A stretch of DNA of 64,000 nucleotides from Streptomyces roseirectus (GCF_014489635.1 NZ_CP060828.1:4006001-4070000); one strand, 5' to 3'; counted from the stretch's first letter, positions 31,749-42,250 are shown. Translations and numbers: made by a program. The notes: generated from the letters alone by a model not told the origin.

Positions 31749-32660
31749 GTGGACCTTCTTCCGATCAGCGGGGCGACCCTGGCCTCCGAGCCGACCGTGC
31801 TGGCGTCGGTACGGACCATCGGCGCGCAGTACGGCGTCGACTACACGGACGACCGGGCCGTGGCCGAGATGTTCGGGGAGCGGCGCGAGGCCCTGCGGTG
31901 GAGTCAGCGGGGCCGGCGCGCGTGGTTCGGGGGTCTCGCGCTGGCGGTCGGCGCGGTGTGGCCGTTCATCGGTCCGGAGGTCCCCGCGTTCACCGGCAGC
32001 CCGGCCCTCGCGTACGGGCCCGCTGTCCCGTTCCTCGCCGTCGGGATCGGCCTCCTGATATCCGTGCGCGCCCGCTGGAAGCGGGAGTTGGAGCATCCGG
32101 CGCTGGTCGGCTACCGGCACGTCCTCGGGGTCGCCCGGTCGCGCGGGCTGCCGGTGACCCATGTCCCGGCGTGGCTGGAGGGACGTTCGGAGTACGGGGG
32201 TACTAAGCCTGCGGTTCCGGTGCCGACGTACCGGCCGGTGGCCCCTGACACCCCTGACACCACTAGTACCCCTAGTACTCCGGCGGGCCCTTACGGGGAT
32301 CGGCCTCAGGATGTACCCCCGATGCCCCCGGCGGTCGCCGAGTACGAGGAGATCGCCGACCAGGGCGGCTGGCACGACGAGGCCGGCTGTCTCTTCGTCA
32401 TCGCGGCCCTGATCGGCGCCGCCTACGGCTGGTGGCAGGGCGTGGCCCTCGGCTACCTGGCGCTGCTCCTCGTCCCCCTCGCGGTCCGGGTGTGGCTGGC
32501 CGGGAGCCGTCAGGGCAAGGAGAAGGAACGGCTGCGCACGGAGGCACTGGATTACGTCGAGGCGATCGCCAGGGCGCAGGCGTCCGGCGCCGCCGTGCCC
32601 GAACTCTCGCCCCGGCTGCGGAAGTTGCTGGACGAGGAGCAGTGGCTGGGACGCCGCTGA
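31749..32660 (+). CDS. Membrane protein of unknown function
   Basis: 303 residues with two pairs of hydrophobic segments (about residues 60-80 and 90-105; 215-235 and 240-258), a Pro/Thr-rich linker between them (DTPDTTSTPSTPAG) and a charged helical C-terminus ending KLLDEEQWLGRR. No enzyme motif seen. The GTG start was chosen because codon bias begins there; the reading frame upstream runs into the divergent peptidase gene. Confidence 0.75.
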   Translation: MDLLPISGATLASEPTVLASVRTIGAQYGVDYTDDRAVAEMFGERREALRWSQRGRRAWFGGLALAVGAVWPFIGPEVPAFTGSPALAYGPAVPFLAVGIGLLISVRARWKRELEHPALVGYRHVLGVARSRGLPVTHVPAWLEGRSEYGGTKPAVPVPTYRPVAPDTPDTTSTPSTPAGPYGDRPQDVPPMPPAVAEYEEIADQGGWHDEAGCLFVIAALIGAAYGWWQGVALGYLALLLVPLAVRVWLAGSRQGKEKERLRTEALDYVEAIARAQASGAAVPELSPRLRKLLDEEQWLGRR

Positions 32661-32662
32661 CC

Positions 32663-33871
<1,209 letters not shown>

Positions 33872-34075
33872 ATGGCTACCGGAACCGTGAAGTGGTTCAA
33901 CGCCGAAAAGGGCTTTGGTTTCATCGCCCAGGAAGGCGGCGGCCCCGACGTCTTCGTCCACTACTCCGCGATCAACGCCACGGGTTTCCGTTCCCTGGAG
34001 GAGAACCAGCAGGTCTCCTTCGACGTGACCCAGGGCCCGAAGGGTCCGCAGGCGGAGAACGTCACCCCGGTCTGA
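33872..34075 (+). CDS. CspA-family cold-shock protein
   Basis: 67-residue single-OB-fold RNA chaperone. RNP1 (KGFGFIAQ) and RNP2 (VFVHYSAI) are both present in [17 protein letters not shown] and [15 protein letters not shown]. Strong ribosome-binding site AAGGAGG 5 nt before ATG. A strong terminator follows, so it is monocistronic. Confidence 0.97.
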   Translation: MATGTVKWFNAEKGFGFIAQEGGGPDVFVHYSAINATGFRSLEENQQVSFDVTQGPKGPQAENVTPV

Positions 34076-34130
34076 TCCCCGGGCGACTGCCGGAACCGGC
34101 AGCGTGATCGCAGTCTGAGAGCACCACCCA

Positions 34131-34164
34131 AGGAGCCCCGCGCCGTCCCGGCGACGGGGCTCCT
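34131..34164 (+). terminator. Strong intrinsic terminator of the cold-shock gene
   Basis: 10-bp perfect stem AGGAGCCCCG/CGGGGCTCCT with a GC-rich 14-nt loop, then GCCTTTCCTCTT. Confidence 0.85.
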
Positions 34165-34229
34165 GCCTTTCCTCTTCCGACGGCTTCCGGCAGTGCGATC
34201 GACAGCCCGCCGGTGAATTCATTTCCCGT

Positions 34230-34778
34230 TCACGCGTGCTGCATGACGAGCACGAACTTCGTTCCGGCCACCGTCGCCTCGTACGTGTGCGCCACATCTC
34301 CGCGATACGACAGATAATCCCCCGGACCGACCTCAACTCCCTCCCCGCGCGGCCCCGCTTTCACTCTTCCCTCGGTCACCACGATGTGTTCGACGGTCCC
34401 CGGAATATGCGGTTCGGATTCCCGGACGGTGCCCGGTTCCAGCCATACGTAGTAAATGTCCCGGCGGACGCCCGGCGGACTCGCGGACAACAAGGTCGCG
34501 AGATAACTGGACTGCTCGGAATGCACCTTTGGTCCCTCGCCCGCGCGGATGACCTGCACCGGCGACGTCGGCGGTTCCACGAGTCGGCTGAACGGAACCC
34601 CGAGGGCCACCGCCAGCGCCCAGATCGTCTCCATCCCCGGATTGCCGGCGGCCGACTCCAACTGCGACAGCGTGGACTTCGCGATCCCCGCGCGTTTGGC
34701 CAGCTCGGACAGGGACAGCCCGGTTCGGGCCCGCTCCCGCTTCAGCGAGGCCGCGAGCCATTCGAGGGGTTCACTCAC
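34230..34778 (-). CDS. XRE-family regulator with C-terminal cupin domain
   Basis: 182 residues: an N-terminal Cro/C1 helix-turn-helix (LSLSELAKRAGIAKSTLSQLE) followed by a cupin sensor domain (about residues 110-180, GTVEHIVVTEGRV, VGPGDYLSYRGDVAHTYEA). Divergent from azlCD, so it probably controls these exporter genes in response to a small ligand. GTG start has GGAG 7 nt upstream; the frame extends to an ATG at 34856 that would overlap the azlC start. Confidence 0.88.
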   Translation of the reverse strand: MSEPLEWLAASLKRERARTGLSLSELAKRAGIAKSTLSQLESAAGNPGMETIWALAVALGVPFSRLVEPPTSPVQVIRAGEGPKVHSEQSSYLATLLSASPPGVRRDIYYVWLEPGTVRESEPHIPGTVEHIVVTEGRVKAGPRGEGVEVGPGDYLSYRGDVAHTYEATVAGTKFVLVMQHA

Positions 34779-34854
34779 GCTTCCACTCCGTTCGGTACAC
34801 GAGTACGAACGTTCGCCTTGACGAACGGCGGCACTCCCGTTCATTTTAGAGAAC

Positions 34855-35661
34855 ATGCGTTTGCCACGCCGAACACCCCTAAGGGTGCCGCTCCGGGACC
34901 GTCTACGGGTATCACCTGACCCCGCCCTGCTCCGTGACGTCCTCCTGGTCTGTCTCGCCAGCGGGGTCGTAGGGGTCTCCTTCGGGGCGATCGCGGTGAC
35001 GGGCGGGCTGCCGGTCTGGGTGCCGGTGGTGATGTCCCTCGTGGTCTACGCCGGGTCGGCCCAGTTCAGCGCCGTCGGGGTGCTGCTCGCCGGGGGCGGT
35101 CCGGTGGCCGCCGCCGCGACCGGGCTGGTCCTCAACACGCGGACGGCCGCCTACAGCCTCGCCGTCGCCGGGGACATCGGGCGCCACCGGCTCACCCGGC
35201 TGCTCGGCGCCCACCTGGTCACGGACGAGACGGTCGCCTTCACCCTCGCCCAGTCCGACCCCGCCCGGCGGCGCGCCGCGTTCTGGACGTCCGGCCTCGC
35301 GCTGTTCGCCGTGTGGAACACGGCCGTCGTCGTCGGCGCGCTCGCGGGGCAGGCCCTCGGGGACACCTCCCGGTACGGGCTGGACGCCGCCTTCCCCGCG
35401 ATCCTCGCGGCCCTCGTCGTCCCCACGCTCCGCAAGGACGCGGGGGTCCGCCGACCCGCCGCACTCGGCGCGCTCCTCGCCCTCGCGGCCACCCCGTTCC
35501 TCCCCACGGGGGTCCCCGTCCTCATCGCCCTCCTGGGGCTCTTCCTGTACGAGCCGGGCGAGCCCGGTGACCCGAGCGGCCCCAGTGCCCCAAGCGACTC
35601 CAGTGACCCGTGCGCCCCTTACAACCCCTACGACCCCTACGACCCTGAGGTGACCCGATGA
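34855..35661 (+). CDS. azlC: AzlC-family branched-chain amino acid exporter, large subunit
   Basis: 268 residues with the conserved AzlC core: GVVGVSFGAIAV, YAGSAQFSAVG and LNTRTAAYSLAVAGD, and several transmembrane helices. The last 45 residues are a low-complexity Pro/Asp/Ser/Tyr tail (NPYDPYDPEVTR) encoded by imperfect ACCCCTACG-type repeats. The stop overlaps the start of azlD. AzlCD systems export branched-chain amino acids or analogues. Confidence 0.92.
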   Translation: MRLPRRTPLRVPLRDRLRVSPDPALLRDVLLVCLASGVVGVSFGAIAVTGGLPVWVPVVMSLVVYAGSAQFSAVGVLLAGGGPVAAAATGLVLNTRTAAYSLAVAGDIGRHRLTRLLGAHLVTDETVAFTLAQSDPARRRAAFWTSGLALFAVWNTAVVVGALAGQALGDTSRYGLDAAFPAILAALVVPTLRKDAGVRRPAALGALLALAATPFLPTGVPVLIALLGLFLYEPGEPGDPSGPSAPSDSSDPCAPYNPYDPYDPEVTR

Positions 35662-35972
35662 GTCCGACCGTCGCCGTCGTCCTGGCCCTGGCTCTCGGGA
35701 CGTACGCCTTCCGGCTGACGGGGCCCGTGCTGCACGGCCGGGTGACGCTGCCGGCGCGGGTCCAGGGGCTGCTGTCCGCCGGGGCGGTCGTCCTGCTGGT
35801 CGCGCTGCTCGCGACGGGCGCGCTGACGGAGGGCGGCGGGTTCTCGGGGTGGGCCCGTCCCGTGGGGGTACTGGTCGGCGTCGGGCTGGCGTGGCGGCGG
35901 GCGCCGTTCGTCGTGGTGGTGCTGGGGGCGGCGGGGGCCACCGCGGTACTACGGGGGCTAGGGGTGGGGTGA
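35658..35972 (+). CDS. azlD: AzlD-family exporter small subunit
   Basis: 104 residues, about four transmembrane helices, with the family start LALGTYAFRLTGPVL. ATG overlaps the azlC stop as ATGA, so the two are translated together. Confidence 0.92.
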   Translation: MSPTVAVVLALALGTYAFRLTGPVLHGRVTLPARVQGLLSAGAVVLLVALLATGALTEGGGFSGWARPVGVLVGVGLAWRRAPFVVVVLGAAGATAVLRGLGVG

Positions 35973-36050
35973 GGACTCGCACCCAGGGGAGCCGGTGGAG
36001 GTCGCGCGTGGTGGCGGCGTTGTCAGTGCCCCCGGTTAGGGTCCGCACCC

Positions 36051-36686
36051 ATGACCGACTTCCTCACCACCACCCGTACCTTCTACGACGCCGTCGCCGA
36101 GGACTACTCGGAGCAGTTCCAGGACGAGTTGGCCACCCGGCCGCTGGAGCGGGCCGTGCTCGGGCTGTACGCCGAACTCGTCGGCTCCGGCGGGAAGGTG
36201 GCCGATCTCGGGTGCGGCCCGGGACGTTCCACGGGGCACCTCGGCCGGCTCGGGCTGGACATCACCGGGCTCGACCTCTCGGAGTCGATGCTCGCGGTGG
36301 CCCGCCGCGAGAACCCCGGCATCCCCTTCCACCACGGCTCGATGTTCGACCTGCCCTTCGCGGACGGCTCGCTCGACGGCGTCATGTGCTGGTACTCCTC
36401 CATCCACACGCCCGAGCCCGAACTCCCGCGCCTCTTCGCCGGTTTCCACGACGCCCTCACCCCCGGCGGCCACCTCCTCCTCGCCTTCCAGGTCGGCGAC
36501 GAACCCCGCCACTACGACCAGCCCTGGGGCCACCCGGTCGCCATCGACTTCCTGCGCCGCCGCCCGGAGTTCATGGAAGCCCTCCTCGAACAGACCGGTT
36601 TCACCATGCTCTCCCGCACGGTCCGCGAGCCGATGAACGAGGAACGGACCCCGCACGCCTTCCTCATCGCCCGACGCCCGGAGTGA
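36051..36686 (+). CDS. Class I SAM-dependent methyltransferase
   Basis: 211 residues. Methyltransf_11/25 core with motif I VADLGCGPGRSTGHL, motif II region ITGLDLSESMLAVARR and a motif IV-like SLDGVMCWYSSIHTP. The substrate is not indicated. Followed by a strong hairpin. Confidence 0.9.
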   Translation: MTDFLTTTRTFYDAVAEDYSEQFQDELATRPLERAVLGLYAELVGSGGKVADLGCGPGRSTGHLGRLGLDITGLDLSESMLAVARRENPGIPFHHGSMFDLPFADGSLDGVMCWYSSIHTPEPELPRLFAGFHDALTPGGHLLLAFQVGDEPRHYDQPWGHPVAIDFLRRRPEFMEALLEQTGFTMLSRTVREPMNEERTPHAFLIARRPE

Positions 36687-36712
36687 TCACACGAAAGATG
36701 TAGGGGGTCGGC

Positions 36713-36742
36713 ACCCGCTCCCTTCCCGGGTGGGGAGCGGGT
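36713..36742 (+). terminator. Terminator after the methyltransferase gene
   Basis: 10-bp stem ACCCGCTCCC/GGGAGCGGGT around a 10-nt loop, followed by TGCCGCC; no T-tract. Confidence 0.65.
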
Positions 36743-36792
36743 TGCCGCCGTTGGGCCCGGGAAAATCGTCGTACGGGTACTAAGGGTGAGTC

Positions 36793-36831
36793 AATCCTTG
36801 GGATTTGTCGCCAGGGGCAAGCGATAGCTTG
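36793..36831 (+). promoter_or_regulatory. Two inverted repeats before the LysR gene
   Basis: AATCC-TTG-GGATT (36793-36805) and CAAGC-GATA-GCTTG (36818-36831). The second ends 5 bp before the ATG. They are likely autoregulatory sites. The ATG has GGGGG only 1 nt upstream, so the mRNA may start very close to it. Confidence 0.45.
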
Positions 36832-36836
36832 GGGGT

Positions 36837-37745
36837 ATGACGCTGGAGGATCTGCGGGTGTTCGTGGCCGTGTGCCGGGCCGGGAGTCTGAGCGCGGTGG
36901 CGCGGGAGCTGGGGTGTACGCAGTCGGCCGTCAGCCAGCATGTGAAGCGGCTGGAGCGGGAGACGGGCGTGGCGTTGCTGGAGCGGCGGCCCCGCGGGGT
37001 GGTGGCGACGCAGGCGGGGCGGATCCTGGAGGCGGCGGCGCGGGAGGGGATCTCCGGACTCGACCTGGCCGTACGGGAGTTGAGGGATCTCGTCGCGGGG
37101 AACCGGGGTTACGTGCGGCTCGCCACCGGTGCCACCACCGTGCGGCACTTCATGTCGGACGCGGTCGTCGCCTTCCGCCGTCGCCATCCGGACGTCAACC
37201 TCGAATTCCGCACGGTGAGTTCGGGGCGCGGCAGCTTCGACGCGCTCGCGGACGGCACCTTGGACCTCGCGTGGATCACCCTAGGCCCCGCCGTGCGCGG
37301 CATCGAGCAGCGCCCGGTGGTGGAGCTGCCGTGGGTGCTGGCGGTGCGTGAGGACGACGAGTTCGCGCGGCGAACGTCGCTGACGGCCGGGGAGTTGCAC
37401 GGCGCGCGTCTCATCCGGCTGCCGCCGAACTCCACCTCGGCCGCTCAACTCGACGCCGCGTGCGCGGAGTTGGGTGTGCGGTTCGCGTACGACACGAGCG
37501 TCGCCGACTGGGACACCGCGCTGCTGCTCGCCGAGGTGGGTGTGGGCCGGGCGGTCGTGCCGGCGCTGCCGGGGCTGACGGTGCCGGGCGCGGGGGCGTT
37601 GCGGCTCGTCCCGCTGACCGATCTGCGCCCGCTGCCCGTCGGCTGGGCGGTGCGCCGCTGGGACGCGCTGAGTCCGCCCGCGCGGGCGTTCGCGGACCTC
37701 GTGGTGGAGCTGCGCCGGAGCCGGGCGGCGGACACCCGGGGGTGA
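36837..37745 (+). CDS. LysR-family transcriptional regulator
   Basis: 302 residues. N-terminal winged HTH with SLSAVARELGCTQSAVSQHVKRLE and a linker helix, then a two-lobed co-inducer domain (from GNRGYVRLATGAT). No obvious divergent target; the neighbours on the same strand are a methyltransferase and a kinase. Confidence 0.92.
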   Translation: MTLEDLRVFVAVCRAGSLSAVARELGCTQSAVSQHVKRLERETGVALLERRPRGVVATQAGRILEAAAREGISGLDLAVRELRDLVAGNRGYVRLATGATTVRHFMSDAVVAFRRRHPDVNLEFRTVSSGRGSFDALADGTLDLAWITLGPAVRGIEQRPVVELPWVLAVREDDEFARRTSLTAGELHGARLIRLPPNSTSAAQLDAACAELGVRFAYDTSVADWDTALLLAEVGVGRAVVPALPGLTVPGAGALRLVPLTDLRPLPVGWAVRRWDALSPPARAFADLVVELRRSRAADTRG

Positions 37746-37791
37746 GCAGGGGGTACGTCCGCCCGCGTGGACGCGGGGCTAGAGTGCCCGG

Positions 37792-38745
37792 ATGATCGAG
37801 GTGCCCGATGTCTTCGCCCGGACCACCGTCGCCCGCGAGGGGGAGCCCGGCGAGCGCTGGCTCTCCGAACTGCCCGTGATCGTCGCCGAGTTGCTGGAGC
37901 GGTGGGCCTGCGTCCAGGACGGCGGCCTGACGCACGGCGGTGTGGGCCTCGTCGTACCCGTAGTACGCCGGGACCAGCGCCCCGCGGTCCTCAAGGTGTC
38001 CTTCCCCCACCCCGGCAACGTCCACGAGCCCGATGCCTTCGCTGCCTGGGCCGGGAACGGCGCGGTCCTGCTGTACGAGCGGGACGACGCCCGGTACGCG
38101 ATGCTGCTGGAGCGGGCCGACCCGTCGTCCTTGGGCGAGACCGAGACCGATGAGGACGTCATCGCCTCGGTCGCCGGAGAGCTGAGCCGGCGTCTCGCCG
38201 TCCCCGCACCCGCACACCTGCCCCGGCTGGCGGAGCGGGCCGGTGAGTGGCGGGACGAACTCGACAGGGACGCGCGGGAGTTGGCGCACGGCATGCCGGA
38301 CCGCGTGCTGGACTTCGCCCGTGCGACCGTCCGTGACCTCGGGCGCGACCAGCCCGACACCCTCGTCCACGGGGATCTGCACGCCCGTAACATCCTGCGC
38401 GCCGAGCGGGAGCCGTGGCTGGCCGTGGACCCCAAGGGGTATGCGGGGGACCAGGGTTACGACGGCGCCAACTTCCTGAAGACGCGCGCGTTCTCGCTGC
38501 TCGCCGCGCCCGATCTGCGGGCGGCGGCCTTCCGGATCCTGGACGTCTTCGCCGAGTCCGCCGGCCTCGACCGGGACCGGCTCCGCCACTGGGCCCAACT
38601 CCACGCGGTGCAGGCCGCGTTCTGGGCACGTCGGCACGGTTTCCGAGTGGCGCGGGGCGGTCCTGAGCTGGACCGGCTGACCGCGTTCGCGGAGGAGCTG
38701 GCGGAGATCCTGGCACGGCGGCCGTCGTCAACTCGGGCCCGGTGA
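37792..38745 (+). CDS. APH(6)/streptomycin-6-kinase-like phosphotransferase
   Basis: 317 residues of the aminoglycoside/hydroxyurea kinase family (APH_6_hur). Catalytic loop TLVHGDLHARNIL, metal-binding and family motif LAVDPKGYAGDQGYDGANFL (split: LAVDPKGY, then DQGYDGANFL), and an N-terminal lobe with VLKVSFPHP supplying the ATP lysine. Such genes are common in streptomycetes, where many do not give measurable resistance; the substrate is unproven. Confidence 0.82.
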   Translation: MIEVPDVFARTTVAREGEPGERWLSELPVIVAELLERWACVQDGGLTHGGVGLVVPVVRRDQRPAVLKVSFPHPGNVHEPDAFAAWAGNGAVLLYERDDARYAMLLERADPSSLGETETDEDVIASVAGELSRRLAVPAPAHLPRLAERAGEWRDELDRDARELAHGMPDRVLDFARATVRDLGRDQPDTLVHGDLHARNILRAEREPWLAVDPKGYAGDQGYDGANFLKTRAFSLLAAPDLRAAAFRILDVFAESAGLDRDRLRHWAQLHAVQAAFWARRHGFRVARGGPELDRLTAFAEELAEILARRPSSTRAR

Positions 38746-38770
38746 CCGCGAGTTCGCGAGAAAGCGCGGC

Positions 38771-40690
38771 TCAGTACTGCGCGTACAGTCCCTCGACGGC
38801 GTCCGCGAAGTCCCGCATGATCGTCGCGCGTCTCAGTTTCATCGACGGCGTCAAGTGGCCTGCCGTCTCGGTGAAGTCGGTCGGCAGGACGGTGAACTTC
38901 CGGATGGATTCGGGGCGGGAGACGAGTTTGTTGGCCTCGTCGACGGCGCGTTGCAGGACGGACTCCAACTCGGCGTCCCCGATGAGGAGTTCGACGGGGA
39001 CGGGGTGTTTGCCGTTCATCTGCCGCCAGTGGGTGATGCCTTCGGGGTCGAGGGTGATGAGGGCGGAGACGTAGGGGCGGCCGTCGCCGAGGACCATGCA
39101 CTGGGAGATCAGGGGGTGGGAGCGGAGCCAGTCCTCAAGTGGGGCCGGGGCAACGCTCTTTCCGCCCGCCGTGATGATCATCTCCTTCTTGCGGCCGGTG
39201 ATGGTGAGGTAGCCCTCGTCGTCCAGTTCCCCGATGTCGCCGGTGGAGAGCCAGCCGTCGGGCGCGGCGGGGACGACGCCTCCGGCGGAGGGGTCCCAGT
39301 AGCCGCGCAGGACGTGGTCGCCGGCGATCAGGATCTCGCCGTCGGCGGCGATCCGGATGCGGGTGCCGGGCATGGGCCAACCGACCGTGCCCAGCCGGGG
39401 TTTGAGCGGTGGCGTCACCGTCGTCGCGCCCGTCGTCTCGGTGAGGCCGTAGCCCTCGTAGATCTCGATGCCCGCGCCGAGGTAGAAGGACGACAGGCGG
39501 CGGCCGAGCGGGGAGCCGCCGCAGATGGCGTGCCGGACCCGGCCGCCCATCGCGTTGCGGATGCGGCGGTAGACGAGGGGGTCGTAGAAGGTGCGGGCGG
39601 TGCGCAGGGCCGCACCGGGGCCCGGTCCCGTGCCCGTCTTCTGCGCCTCGACGGCCTCGCCGTAGCGGCGGGCGACCGAGACGGCTCGGTCGAAGGAGGT
39701 GACCCGGCCGCCTGCTTCGGCGCGGGCCCGCGCGACGTTGAAGACCTTCTCCAGCATGTAGGGGATGGCGAGCAGGCAGGTCGGCTTGAACGCGGCGAGA
39801 TCCGCGAGGAGTTGGTCGGACTTGAGGCTCGGCGCGTGGCCGAGGCGGACCCGGGCGCGGACGCAGGCGATGGCGACCATGCGGCCGAAGACGTGGGACA
39901 TGGGCAGGAAGAGGAGGACGGAGACCTCGATGCCCTGTGCCTTGAAGACGGGGTGGAGGAGTTCGATCGCGTTGTCGACCTCGGCGAAGAAGTTGCCGTG
40001 GGTGAGGGCGCAGCCCTTGGGGCGTCCCGTAGTACCCGAGGTGTAGATCAAAGTGGCCAGGGTGTCGGGGATCAGCATCCCTCTGCGGATCTCCACCTCG
40101 GCGTCGGGGACGTGCGCGCCCGCCTCCGCCAGCCGCTCGACGTGCCCCTTCTCCATCACCCAGATGTGCCGCAGGTCGGGGAGCCGGTCGCGTTCGGGGC
40201 CGATCGCGGCGGCCTGGCCGACGGTCTCGGTGATCAGGGCGACGGCGCCGGAGTCCTGGAGGATCCAGCGGACCTGGAAGACGGAGGAGGTCGGGTAGAC
40301 CGGGACTGTCACGAGCCCGGCGGCCCAGGCGGCGAAGTCCAGCAGCGTCCACTCGTACGTCGTCCGGGCCATGATGGCGACCCGGTCCCCCGGCACCAGC
40401 CCCTCGGCGATCAACCCCTTGGCGACGGCGTGGACTTGGGCGACGAACTGCGCCGCCGTCACGTCGCTCCAGTTCCCCTCGGCGTCGCGCCGGCTGAGGA
40501 CCGTCCGGTCGGGCGCCACCGCCGCGTTGTCGTAAGGGAGTTCGGCGAGGGAGCCGTGGGTGACGGGCGGTGCCAGCGCGGGTACGGCCGCCTCGCGGAC
40601 CACGCCGTCGAGCCGCCGGACCTCCGGCTCGACGAGGACGGGGGACGTGCCGTCAGCGTAGTCGGCGGAGGAGGGGTACGAGGTGGACAC
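38771..40690 (-). CDS. Long-chain acyl-CoA synthetase (AMP-forming)
   Basis: ANL-superfamily ligase of 639 residues. P-loop motif LIYTSGTTGRPKG, the A5 motif GYGLTETTGATT, the A7 motif WLSTGDIGELDDEGYL and the A8 motif ITGRKKEMIITAGGK are visible. It resembles FadD15-type enzymes, activating fatty acids for degradation or lipid synthesis. GTG start with GGGAG 6 nt upstream. Convergent with the kinase gene. Confidence 0.92.
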   Translation of the reverse strand: MSTSYPSSADYADGTSPVLVEPEVRRLDGVVREAAVPALAPPVTHGSLAELPYDNAAVAPDRTVLSRRDAEGNWSDVTAAQFVAQVHAVAKGLIAEGLVPGDRVAIMARTTYEWTLLDFAAWAAGLVTVPVYPTSSVFQVRWILQDSGAVALITETVGQAAAIGPERDRLPDLRHIWVMEKGHVERLAEAGAHVPDAEVEIRRGMLIPDTLATLIYTSGTTGRPKGCALTHGNFFAEVDNAIELLHPVFKAQGIEVSVLLFLPMSHVFGRMVAIACVRARVRLGHAPSLKSDQLLADLAAFKPTCLLAIPYMLEKVFNVARARAEAGGRVTSFDRAVSVARRYGEAVEAQKTGTGPGPGAALRTARTFYDPLVYRRIRNAMGGRVRHAICGGSPLGRRLSSFYLGAGIEIYEGYGLTETTGATTVTPPLKPRLGTVGWPMPGTRIRIAADGEILIAGDHVLRGYWDPSAGGVVPAAPDGWLSTGDIGELDDEGYLTITGRKKEMIITAGGKSVAPAPLEDWLRSHPLISQCMVLGDGRPYVSALITLDPEGITHWRQMNGKHPVPVELLIGDAELESVLQRAVDEANKLVSRPESIRKFTVLPTDFTETAGHLTPSMKLRRATIMRDFADAVEGLYAQY

Positions 40691-40742
40691 AGGCGGCTCC
40701 CTGGGCGTGCAGCGCGGGTACTGCTTGCTGCGAGACGTACGT

Positions 40743-40800
40743 GCCTCGTGCACCGAGGCGTTCAGCCTTGGGGCCTCGGGGAATTGGTTACCAGCGGTTA
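40743..40800 (-). promoter_or_regulatory. fadD-like gene leader: hairpin and possible TetR site
   Basis: The leader has GCCTCG-TGCAC-CGAGGC (40743-40759) and TTACC-AGC-GGTTA (40788-40800), the latter one mismatch from the TTACC-CCA-GGTAA element in the thiolase/FabG promoter. Confidence 0.35.
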
Positions 40801-40897
40801 GGCCAGCGATCGTACGGGGCTGACGTGGGGGGCCTGTGAGGGTCGGGAGATGGTCCGGGGGCGGGGATGTGCAGTGTCGAGGATATATGAGGACGTG

Positions 40898-42220
40898 TCA
40901 CGTTCGCTCCAGGATCGCGGTCACCCCCTGCCCGCCCGCCGCGCAGATCGAGATCAACCCCCGGCCGGGCGTGCCCCGTTCGGCGAGCAGCTTGGCCAGC
41001 GTCGCCACGATCCGGGCGCCCGTCGCCGCGAAGGGGTGACCGGTCGCCAGGGACGACCCGGCGACGTTCAGGCGCTCGGGGTCGACGGGGGCCAGCCCCT
41101 GCTTCTCCCAGGCCGCCAGCGTCGCGAGCACCTGGGAGGCGAACGCCTCGTGGATCTCGACGAAGTCGAAGTCCCCCATCTCCAGGCCGGTTCGCTCCAG
41201 CATGCGCGGCACGGCGTACGCGGGCGCCATCAGCAGCCCGTCCTGCCCGCCGGCCACATCACCGCGCACGAAGTCGACGGCCGCCGTCTCGTACGCGGTC
41301 AGGTACGCCAGCGGCTCCGACCCCCGTGTCTCCGCCCACTCTTCGGAGGCGAGCAGCACGACCGCGGCGCCGTCGGTGAGCGGTGTCGAATTGCCCGCCG
41401 TCATCGTCGGGTTGGGGCCGTCGGTGCCGAACACCGGCTTGAGCGCGGCCAGTTTCTCCGCCGTCGAGTCGGGGCGCAGGTTCTGGTCGCGCTTCAGGCC
41501 GCGGAAGGGGACGACGAGGTCGTCGAAGAAGCCGTTCTCGTAGGCGGTAGCGAGGCGTTGGTGGCTGCGTGCCGCCAACTCGTCCTGCGCCGCACGGGAG
41601 ATGTCCCAGGCGCGGGCGGTCACGGCGGCGTGCTCGCCCATCGAAAGACCCGTGCGGGGCTCGGAGTTGCGGGGGATGTCGGGGACGAGGTGACCGGGGC
41701 GGATCTTCGCGAGAGCCTTCAGACGGGCGCCGGTCGACTTCGCGCGGCGCGCCTCCAGCAGGATGCGGCGCAGGGCGTCGTTGACGCCGAGCGGGGCGTC
41801 GCTCGCGGTGTCGACACCGCCCGCGACCGCCGAGTCCGTCTGACCGAGGGCGATCTTGTTGGCGGCGGCGATGATCGCCTGGAGTCCGGTGCCGCACGCC
41901 TGCTGGACGTCGTACGCGGGGGTGCGGTGGTCCAGCTTGGAGCCGAGGAGCGTTTCGCGGGCGAGGTTGAAGTCGCGGCTGTGCTTGAGGACCGCGCCGG
42001 CGACGAACTCGCCCACCACGCCCGGGACATCGAGCCCGTGGCGCAGCGCGAGGCCGTTCAGGGCGGCCGTCAGCATCTCCTGGTTGGAGGCGGCGGCGTA
42101 GGGGCCGTCGGAGCGGGCGAAGGGGGTGCGGGCGCCGCCGATCACCGCGACGCGGCGGGCGCGCGGGGGCTCGACCGGGGGCTTGGGCTCACCGTCGCGC
42201 ACCAGCTCCAGGGGACTCAT
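40898..42220 (-). CDS. Acetyl-CoA C-acyltransferase (thiolase)
   Basis: 440 residues. Active-site nucleophile Cys in VQQACGTGLQAI, His in NVAGSSLATGHPFAATGAR, second Cys in ISICAAGGQGV, and the EIHEAFA loop. Closest family memory is mycobacterial FadA2. Divergent from the FabG-MaoC pair with operators between them; the same three functions are neighbours in Mycobacterium tuberculosis (Rv0241c-Rv0243), so they likely act together on acyl-CoA chains. Confidence 0.93.
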   Translation of the reverse strand: MSPLELVRDGEPKPPVEPPRARRVAVIGGARTPFARSDGPYAAASNQEMLTAALNGLALRHGLDVPGVVGEFVAGAVLKHSRDFNLARETLLGSKLDHRTPAYDVQQACGTGLQAIIAAANKIALGQTDSAVAGGVDTASDAPLGVNDALRRILLEARRAKSTGARLKALAKIRPGHLVPDIPRNSEPRTGLSMGEHAAVTARAWDISRAAQDELAARSHQRLATAYENGFFDDLVVPFRGLKRDQNLRPDSTAEKLAALKPVFGTDGPNPTMTAGNSTPLTDGAAVVLLASEEWAETRGSEPLAYLTAYETAAVDFVRGDVAGGQDGLLMAPAYAVPRMLERTGLEMGDFDFVEIHEAFASQVLATLAAWEKQGLAPVDPERLNVAGSSLATGHPFAATGARIVATLAKLLAERGTPGRGLISICAAGGQGVTAILERT

Positions 42221-42250
42221 CTCGACCTGCTCCTCGCCTTTGACCTAGAC

